Assembly: GCA_964533785.1 (NCBI GenBank)
Contig: CAZHNG010000201.1
Location: 1 to 12,687 of the forward strand
DNA length: 12,687 bases
Direction of reading: 5' to 3'
Origin: JANQRV01 sp964533785
GTDB taxonomy: Bacteria; Bacteroidota; Bacteroidia; Chitinophagales; Saprospiraceae
A program made the position numbers and the translations under genes. Shown piece by piece: positions 7,354-12,687 of this stretch. The stretch's first letter is position 1; each line of letters starts with the position of its first letter. The notes under the pieces are model-generated. The model saw nothing but the letters and a program-made list of their open reading frames with translations. It was not told the origin of the DNA and did no database searches.

Positions 7354-7483
7354 GAATGATTTTATGAGTAAGTAAGTGAGACGCCAGATTTGAGACGCTA
7401 CCTGCCCACCCTGGCGGTAACGGCATTCTGGCGTCTGGCATCTTAAATCTGCTTTCTTACTTACTTAACCTAAAAACTCATTC
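7354..7483. repeat. Nested imperfect fold-back in a divergent intergenic region
   Basis: Several inverted pairs are nested around one centre: GAATGA (7354-7359) with TCATTC (7478-7483), AGTAAGTAAG (7367-7376) with CTTACTTACT (7456-7465), and AGACGCCAGA (7379-7388) with TCTGGCGTCT (7427-7436). The arms differ by short indels. The GC-rich core contrasts with AT-rich flanks. It lies between divergent genes, where a terminator is not expected, so a non-autonomous repeat of REP/MITE type or a regulatory hairpin is more likely. No target duplication could be assigned. The rest of the 7260-7497 interval holds no recognisable promoter. Confidence 0.6.
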
Positions 7484-7497
7484 TTAATTTCGTTATC

Positions 7498-8088
7498 ATG
7501 TCGGATAAAGAAGAAAAGCAAGCTCAAGCAAAAAAGCGAAATTGGTCTCGTTTGAAAAGCAGGATCAATGCCAACAATATAGTAGCTCTAAGTGCCTTAT
7601 TTATAAGCGTATGTGCGCTCGTGGTATCGATCATTGAAATGCGGACGATGCCGGTACAGCAAAGTGCGATGGTGTATCCGCATTTGGATTTTGGGCAAAG
7701 TTATAATAGCGAAGGTTTTGAGTTGTACGCAAAGAATACGGGAACCGGTCTGGCCATCATTAAATCGGTAGAAGTTATGTTTGATGGCGAGTCATTTAAG
7801 GACTGGCTGCAATTAATTGATCACTTGCTGCCGGAAGGCCATACGTTAGGATACAATGTGATTAAGGTAAATCAAATCAATGGGAAAGTCATCCCTGCCG
7901 GAGAGATGGTTACCGTATTTGGTATCAATTGGAGCGACGAAGCCCGGGTATTGGAGGAAAGAATGCGGGGTATTCAATACAAGATATGCTACTGTTCCAT
8001 ATTGGAGGAATGCTGGGAAATCACTGACCAAGAAAGTTTTCCCCAATCAACGGATCCTTGTCCATTCAATAAAGAAGTAATTTTTTGA
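7498..8088 (+). CDS. Single-pass membrane-anchored protein of unknown function
   Basis: A 196-residue protein I do not recognise. A charged, lysine-rich N-terminus (MSDKEEKQAQAKKRNW) precedes one hydrophobic segment at about 27-47 (IVALSALFISVCALVVSII), so the positive-inside rule predicts a short cytoplasmic tail and an exported domain of about 145 residues. That domain contains LYAKNTGTGLAIIKSVEV, a phrase resembling beta-rich domains of many uncharacterised membrane-anchored proteins, and cysteines near the C-terminus (ICYC, EECWE, DPCPF). The ATG at 7498 is the first plausible start. The next gene begins 8 bases after its stop, so the two are probably cotranscribed and may act together. 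No enzymatic motif was found. Confidence 0.75.
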   Translation: MSDKEEKQAQAKKRNWSRLKSRINANNIVALSALFISVCALVVSIIEMRTMPVQQSAMVYPHLDFGQSYNSEGFELYAKNTGTGLAIIKSVEVMFDGESFKDWLQLIDHLLPEGHTLGYNVIKVNQINGKVIPAGEMVTVFGINWSDEARVLEERMRGIQYKICYCSILEECWEITDQESFPQSTDPCPFNKEVIF

Positions 8089-8096
8089 TTACTAGT

Positions 8097-9446
8097 ATGA
8101 AAGAAGAAAATCAACCAAAAAGCAGGCAGGCATTTCTGCAATTATTAGAAAAGCTTCAGCAAGATAGCTGGCAACTGGAGCTGCTGATCAGTGGGTTTGT
8201 TATTTTTTTGTTAATCGGCGCCTATCAGCCGCTACAAGATCTGAAACTAGATAGTGATTATCTGAGACTCAGTATTGTCCCTGCCTATTCCTATCAAATA
8301 CCGGTTATGATCCTTTTTTTGGGTTGGATATTTTTATTGTTCAACCTTTTTCTACACGTCTTATTGAGAGGCCTTTGGATCAGTACGATCGGTTTGCGAT
8401 ATGTATCGGGGGATATTGATTACAATTCTTTAAGGTATGTTCCTAGGTTTAAATCTTTTTTGCAAAAAAGAATCGGAACTTTTGACCGCTACATTGAGCG
8501 ACTGGAAAATATCTGTAGTATCATATTTGCCTTTACCTTTTTAATCATTTTTGTGTTTTTATCCATGGGCCTGTACATATTAATTTTGGGCTTGATTATG
8601 AATAGCCTAAAAGGTTTGAGGAATTATTTATACGGACCTGAAGGAGGAATCTGGATAACTGCCATTCCGGCTGTTTTTCTTTTGCTTTTTGGATTGCTTT
8701 ACTTTTTAGACTTCATAAGTTTAGGTTTCTTCAAGCGGAGCAAGTGGTTTTCCTGGATATACATGCCGGTCTACCGGATAATGAGCTTAATTACTTTATC
8801 TTTTCTTTACCGGCCGATCTATTATAATTTGATTGACAATAAATTCGGACGTTGGGTGGGCTACCTTCTGGTACCTTATATAATCATACTATTGATTGTT
8901 TTTTCTTTTACGTATGAAACCCATCCTTATTTCCCGGAAGGAAAAGTAGAGCATATTACATTCGATCGGAAATTTTACGACAGTCAAAGAGATGAAGATA
9001 AATTAGTTGCCAATGCCAGCATACCCGATCCATATGTAAAAAACGGTTTTATAGAACTGTTTGTCCCCTATATACCGGTAGAGGAGGACTCGGTTTTGAC
9101 GCGTGTCTGTCCTGATTTCAAACCGCATAAGAGGACTAGGTTAAGATCCACAGCTATCAAAATAGACCTGAATTCGCGGAGTGAAATTGCCAGTAAAAAC
9201 GATTCTGCTTTTCAATGTTTGATGCAAATCTATCAAGTAATCATTGATGATAGTATCTACAATGACCTATCGTATTATCTCTTCGAACATCCCAATCATC
9301 AGGAACGTGGACTGAAAAGTGTGATTGACGTTAGCCATTTAGACAGAGGAGAACATCAGTTAATAGTTAATCATCGTGATTATATCAGAAAGACAGACAG
9401 TTTGTTTTGGGAAAAAATCGCCTTCATTCCATTTTGGAAGGAATAA
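8097..9446 (+). CDS. Polytopic membrane protein of unknown function with a C-terminal soluble domain
   Basis: A 449-residue protein of no family I recognise. Hydrophobic segments lie at about 27-45, 67-90, 139-167, 184-210, 222-241 and 253-272, giving five or six membrane passes in the first 275 residues. The remaining 175 or so residues are soluble, with several charged stretches (SQRDEDK, FKPHKRTRLR) and no catalytic motif that I can name. The frame opens at a TTG at 8085 overlapping the preceding stop, but the ATG at 8097 (MKEENQPKSR) is the likelier start, 8 bp after the 7498-8088 gene. The tight spacing argues for a two-gene membrane module. The stop TAA lies 64 bp before glgA. Confidence 0.75.
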   Translation: MKEENQPKSRQAFLQLLEKLQQDSWQLELLISGFVIFLLIGAYQPLQDLKLDSDYLRLSIVPAYSYQIPVMILFLGWIFLLFNLFLHVLLRGLWISTIGLRYVSGDIDYNSLRYVPRFKSFLQKRIGTFDRYIERLENICSIIFAFTFLIIFVFLSMGLYILILGLIMNSLKGLRNYLYGPEGGIWITAIPAVFLLLFGLLYFLDFISLGFFKRSKWFSWIYMPVYRIMSLITLSFLYRPIYYNLIDNKFGRWVGYLLVPYIIILLIVFSFTYETHPYFPEGKVEHITFDRKFYDSQRDEDKLVANASIPDPYVKNGFIELFVPYIPVEEDSVLTRVCPDFKPHKRTRLRSTAIKIDLNSRSEIASKNDSAFQCLMQIYQVIIDDSIYNDLSYYLFEHPNHQERGLKSVIDVSHLDRGEHQLIVNHRDYIRKTDSLFWEKIAFIPFWKE

Positions 9447-9510
9447 TTTTGGGGGAATATTGTCTTTGTTTATCTTTATCGCGATTCATCAACCCGTGAA
9501 AAATTGTAGT

Positions 9511-11001
9511 ATGTTCCAACCGTTAAAGATTGTCATGATCGCTTCAGAATGTGTACCCTTTGTAAAAACGGGAGGGCTTGCCGATGTTGTGGGTGCACTG
9601 CCGAAAGCGTTGAAAGAATTGGGCCATGATGTTAAGGTAATCCTGCCGAGATATTCCAAAATAGATGTGCTGAAGCACAAGCTACGCAAAGCACAGGAAA
9701 TCATGGGCGTTTGGATGGGCAATGACATTCAGGAATGGTGCTCGGTTGATGTAGCTCAGCTGGATGAAGAAATTCCAGTATACTTTATTGAATATTGGCA
9801 ATATTTTGAACGGGATGGATTATATAATGATTCCAATAATCGTGCTTACGGTGATAATGGTGCACGGTTTTCCTTTTTCACGCGGGCAGCATTACAGCTG
9901 TGTATTGACCGTCAATTCAATCCGGATATTGTACACGTACACGACTGGCAGACGGCGAGCGCTGCTGCTTATTTGAAAACCTGGTTCTGGAATACCCCGG
10001 TTTTTGCCCGAACGGCTAGTGTGCTTACTATTCATAACATCGATTATCAAGGGATCTTTCCCAAATCAGATTACGAATATATGGGCTTAGGCTGGGATAA
10101 CTTCACCGCAGACAAGTTTGAAGATCATGGGAATATTAATTTGTTAAAAGGGGGAATTGCTTTTGCAGATATGGTTAATACGGTTAGTCCTACTTATGCT
10201 TATGAAACCCGTACTTCCGATTTAGGACGGGGTATGCAAGAAGCTTTGGGACGTAAAGGTGACCGGTACCTCGGTATATTGAATGGTGTAGATTATGACG
10301 ATTGGGATCCAAGCAAAGATAAGTTGATTCCTGCTAATTATTCTGCCCAGGATATGAGCGGTAAAAAGGAATGTAAGGCTGCTTTGCAAGAGATGTTTGG
10401 TCTGGAGCCCAATCCTGATATCCCTATTATCGGAGTAGTGAGCCGTTTTGCAGGACAAAAAGGGTTGGATATTTTCTACAATGCCATTCATGATTACTAC
10501 TACAACCATCAAAATGCCGGGCCGGCACAATTTGTAATTCTGGGATCTGGGGAAAAAGACTTAGAAAACCTCTATATGTATTTACCCAAATATTATCCCG
10601 GAAGTGTAGGTACCTATATCGGTTATGACAATAAGCGTGCCCATTGGATCGAAGCCGGATCTGATTTCTTTGCCATGCCTTCTCATTTTGAACCTTGTGG
10701 TTTGAATCAGATGTATTCACTGCGGTATGGCACGTTACCTATTGTCCGTAATACCGGAGGATTAGCAGATACCGTTCAACAGTATGATGAAGTCTCTGGG
10801 ATAGGAACTGGGTTTAAGTACTGGGATAATACCTCGACGGGGATTTCCAGCACGATCGCTTGGGCTGTAAGTACCTACCACGATAGGCCAGAACATATGC
10901 AAAGTATGATACAACGGGCTATGCAGGAAGATTTTGGGTGGGAAAACAGTGCAATTCGATACGTTGAAGTATACCGGCATGCGAAGTTCATTAAACTTTA
11001 G
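9511..11001 (+). CDS. glgA: Glycogen synthase (ADP-glucose type, GT5)
   Basis: GlgA transfers glucose from ADP-glucose to the non-reducing end of alpha-1,4-glucan chains, the chain-elongating step of bacterial glycogen synthesis, in the cytoplasm. The 496-residue protein is of normal size. KTGGLADVVGALPKAL (residues 19-34) is the GT5 nucleotide-sugar-binding loop; HVHDWQTA (142-149) and TIHNIDYQGIF follow in the N-terminal half; ILNGVDYDDWDP, VSRFAGQKG and PSHFEPCGLNQMYSLRYGT (390-408), with the GT-B family glutamate, complete the C-terminal half. The open frame reaches back to 9376 inside the previous gene, but the ATG at 9511 (MFQPLKIVMIASE) matches the family start. It converges on rseP across a strong hairpin. 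No other glycogen gene lies in the window. Confidence 0.95.
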   Translation: MFQPLKIVMIASECVPFVKTGGLADVVGALPKALKELGHDVKVILPRYSKIDVLKHKLRKAQEIMGVWMGNDIQEWCSVDVAQLDEEIPVYFIEYWQYFERDGLYNDSNNRAYGDNGARFSFFTRAALQLCIDRQFNPDIVHVHDWQTASAAAYLKTWFWNTPVFARTASVLTIHNIDYQGIFPKSDYEYMGLGWDNFTADKFEDHGNINLLKGGIAFADMVNTVSPTYAYETRTSDLGRGMQEALGRKGDRYLGILNGVDYDDWDPSKDKLIPANYSAQDMSGKKECKAALQEMFGLEPNPDIPIIGVVSRFAGQKGLDIFYNAIHDYYYNHQNAGPAQFVILGSGEKDLENLYMYLPKYYPGSVGTYIGYDNKRAHWIEAGSDFFAMPSHFEPCGLNQMYSLRYGTLPIVRNTGGLADTVQQYDEVSGIGTGFKYWDNTSTGISSTIAWAVSTYHDRPEHMQSMIQRAMQEDFGWENSAIRYVEVYRHAKFIKL

Positions 11002-11008
11002 AGAAGTA

Positions 11009-11069
11009 GCCATTGACCGCATAGCAGCGACGCTGCTCTGAGCAGCGTCGCTGCTATGCGGTCAATGGC
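11009..11069. terminator. 61-bp near-perfect palindrome, probable bidirectional terminator
   Basis: Thirty bases starting GCCATTGACCGCATAGCAGC (11009-11038) are followed by one T (11039) and then by their exact reverse complement (11040-11069). It begins 8 bases after the glgA stop and ends 12 bases before the rseP stop, so both convergent transcripts would form the same hairpin. Neither side has a long T-tract, so it may block read-through by structure, by antisense pairing or as an RNase barrier rather than as a classical intrinsic terminator. Confidence 0.7.
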
Positions 11070-11081
11070 CCGTGCCTTAAT

Positions 11082-12452
11082 TTAACAATCAATCCCGCCA
11101 CCATCACCACCGCGATTGAAGATGTAGCGTATAGCATCCAGACCATTGGCATAGAGCACTAATCCCAACACGATAATAAATCCGATCATCGTAGCATATT
11201 CCATAAACTTATCGCTGGGCTTACGGCCGGTTACCACTTCATAAAGCAAGAACATCACATGACCACCATCCAACGCGGGGATGGGCAATAAATTCATAAA
11301 TGCCAGAATAAGGGATAAGATAGCGGTCATGCGCCAAAAACGCTGCCAGTCCCATACATTACCGAACATACTACCGATCGTGCCAAAACCGCCAAGACTT
11401 TCAGAAGCCTTGATCTCTCCGCTGAACATTCTACCGAAGGCCTTCCACTGATCTACTAAAAAGGCAGAACCACGTTTGAAACCTTCCGGAATAGACTCGA
11501 CAAAAGAATATTTTTCCGTCGCTATTTCGTAAAAAGCAGAAATGTCTTTGAAATAAACCCCCATGGTACCTTTATTCGTAATGGTCAGGTTAAAGTTCAT
11601 AGTATCTTTCTTGTCCCTCAAAACGGTTAGCTCAACGGGTTGACAACGGTTTTCCTGTGTTTCTTTCACGACGTCAATGGCAAAGGGAGTAGGCGTGCCA
11701 TTAAAGGCAATGATCTGGTCTTCAGCTTTAATACCCGCTTTAGCTGCCGGCATATCTTCGGCTACATTCGAAATAACAAAGGGGTATGGCACCCAAAACA
11801 AGGACTTGTTTTTATTTTTGAAACTGGCCAGTTCATTGGTGAAATCAGGAGGAACAGGAACATCAACTTCCTTGCCGTCTCTGCGTACGGTAACCGTTTT
11901 AGCATTGTTGATGACAATTTCCTTGACAATGATACGATCATTGAATTCCTTGAAAGGAACACCGCCTACGGAGACGATCTTATCGCCTTCCTGAAGTCCT
12001 AATTCCATGCCCAAAGAATCGACGTGAATACCGTATTCAACATTTTCACTGGGTAGATATTGCTCTCCCCAGAAAAACAGGACCATTCCGAATAATAAAA
12101 ACCCTAGTATGAAGTTGACCGTAACACCGCCAAGCATAATAATCAGTCGCTGCCAGGCTGGTTTCGAGCGAAATTCCCAGGGTTTAGGAGGTTGCTTCAT
12201 TTGTTCTTTATCAAAACTCTCGTCGATCATCCCCGAAATCTTCACATAACCGCCCAGTGGCAACCAGCCAATTCCGTATTCGGTATCCCCTCTCTTGATC
12301 TTAAAAAGAGAGAACCAGGGATCGAAAAACAAATAAAATTTTTCAACGCGTGTTTTAAACCATCTGGCCGGGAAAAAGTGGCCCATTTCGTGTAATACGA
12401 TCAAAATCGAAAGGCTCAGCATCAACTGCCCCGCCATTATTAAAGTATCCAT
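11082..12452 (-). CDS. rseP: RIP metalloprotease RseP (site-2 protease)
   Basis: An inner-membrane zinc protease that cuts membrane-spanning segments, classically of anti-sigma factors after a first cut by a site-1 protease; the substrate here is unknown. The 456-residue protein has a first membrane segment ending in the HEMGH zinc motif (residues 21-25). A second segment follows at about 105-128. Two PDZ-like domains come next, with LGLQEGDKIVSVGGVPF and AAKAGIKAEDQIIAFNGTP as their recognisable loops. A third segment carries the LDGGH motif with the third zinc ligand (about 394-398), and a last segment lies near the C-terminus. All metal-site residues are present. The start ATG at 12452 gives the usual N-terminus. 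dxr, often next to rseP in other bacteria, is not seen in the 235 bases upstream. Confidence 0.95.
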   Translation of the reverse strand: MDTLIMAGQLMLSLSILIVLHEMGHFFPARWFKTRVEKFYLFFDPWFSLFKIKRGDTEYGIGWLPLGGYVKISGMIDESFDKEQMKQPPKPWEFRSKPAWQRLIIMLGGVTVNFILGFLLFGMVLFFWGEQYLPSENVEYGIHVDSLGMELGLQEGDKIVSVGGVPFKEFNDRIIVKEIVINNAKTVTVRRDGKEVDVPVPPDFTNELASFKNKNKSLFWVPYPFVISNVAEDMPAAKAGIKAEDQIIAFNGTPTPFAIDVVKETQENRCQPVELTVLRDKKDTMNFNLTITNKGTMGVYFKDISAFYEIATEKYSFVESIPEGFKRGSAFLVDQWKAFGRMFSGEIKASESLGGFGTIGSMFGNVWDWQRFWRMTAILSLILAFMNLLPIPALDGGHVMFLLYEVVTGRKPSDKFMEYATMIGFIIVLGLVLYANGLDAIRYIFNRGGDGGGIDC

Positions 12453-12687
12453 ATGTTAGCTTGTAGTAGTCAAATATTTTTTATGAGACGTAAGACCAAT
12501 CGGTAATTGAAGTATAAACTTCAAAAACCTAAATCTTTTACATTTTCTTGGTTGAACAATTATAATCAACAGGTCAACCCTAACATGGTTTTAATTGCTG
12601 ACTTTTTAAATAAAAATTAAGGAACTGTTTTTAAGTTACTAGACTTTTGACGCTAGACTCTAGAAGTTAGACTAAAAATTCTAACTA
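12453..12687. other. Non-coding region upstream of rseP to the window end
   Basis: AT-rich and without a convincing reading frame. It should hold the rseP promoter, but I found no exact TANNTTTG on the minus strand. It contains a small perfect hairpin, TTGAAGT (12507-12513) with ACTTCAA (12518-12524), and a TAGACT-type repeat at the end of the window. Confidence 0.5.
12639..12687. repeat. Degenerate 14-bp-period direct repeat (CTAGACT)
   Basis: CTAGACT at 12639 and 12653 and TTAGACT at 12667 lie exactly 14 bases apart, and a related CTAACT starts at 12681, the next step of the same period, where the window ends. The bases between the heptamers are not conserved. The array may continue beyond the window. 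Confidence 0.45.

Noticed and set aside
9444..9451. TAATTTTG as a -7 promoter element for glgA
   Set aside because: It matches TANNTTTG but overlaps the stop codon of the previous gene and has no TTTG at the correct distance upstream.
11677..11994. Plus-strand frames of about 105-120 codons inside rseP
   Set aside because: They are antisense to well-conserved PDZ-region coding sequence and have no recognisable domain.
12507..12524. Small hairpin TTGAAGT / ACTTCAA upstream of rseP
   Set aside because: The stem has seven AT-rich pairs, no T-tract and no gene immediately before it; too weak to call a terminator or operator.

Overview
The window looks like a chromosomal piece of a Bacteroidota bacterium, perhaps in the Saprospiria. 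The gene families (Bacteroidota-type CrtY lycopene cyclase, EgtB/EgtD, YebC, DUF2461, DUF427), the absence of clear Shine-Dalgarno sequences and one promoter matching the Bacteroidota TTTG / TANNTTTG form all fit. The phylum is inferred with fair confidence; the class is only an impression. A run of ten N inside egtB shows this is a scaffold with an estimated gap.

Left end (1-1308, minus): an ATP-grasp ligase gene running off the left edge and split by a 191-bp insertion (335-525). The insertion has imperfect terminal inverted repeats of about 50 bp, no transposase, and a duplicated TA (or CTAG). Removing it with one duplication copy restores the reading frame exactly, so it is probably a MITE-like non-autonomous element that has broken the gene. 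A plus-strand DUF2461 gene (1604-2275) follows and overlaps tail to tail by 9 bp with a minus-strand yebC (2267-2983). The roughly 200-nt yebC leader carries a GC-rich hairpin and a good Bacteroidota-type promoter.

Centre (3220-7229, minus): a probable operon transcribed DUF427 - egtB - egtD - crtY. EgtD trimethylates histidine and EgtB adds sulfur oxidatively, giving the ergothioneine precursor; CrtY cyclises lycopene to beta-carotene-type products. Two antioxidant routes are therefore placed together. No egtC or C-S lyase gene (egtE) is in the window. egtB looks frameshifted only because its assembly gap has the wrong length.

Right half: after a 130-bp nested fold-back in the divergent intergenic region, two plus-strand genes of unknown function (7498-8088 and 8097-9446) encode a single-pass and a polytopic membrane protein, followed by glgA (glycogen synthase, 9511-11001). 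glgA converges on rseP (site-2 protease, 11082-12452, minus); between their stop codons lies a 61-bp near-perfect palindrome that is probably a bidirectional terminator. The last 235 bases are non-coding and end in a degenerate 14-bp-period repeat. No tRNA, rRNA, CRISPR array or transposase gene was seen.
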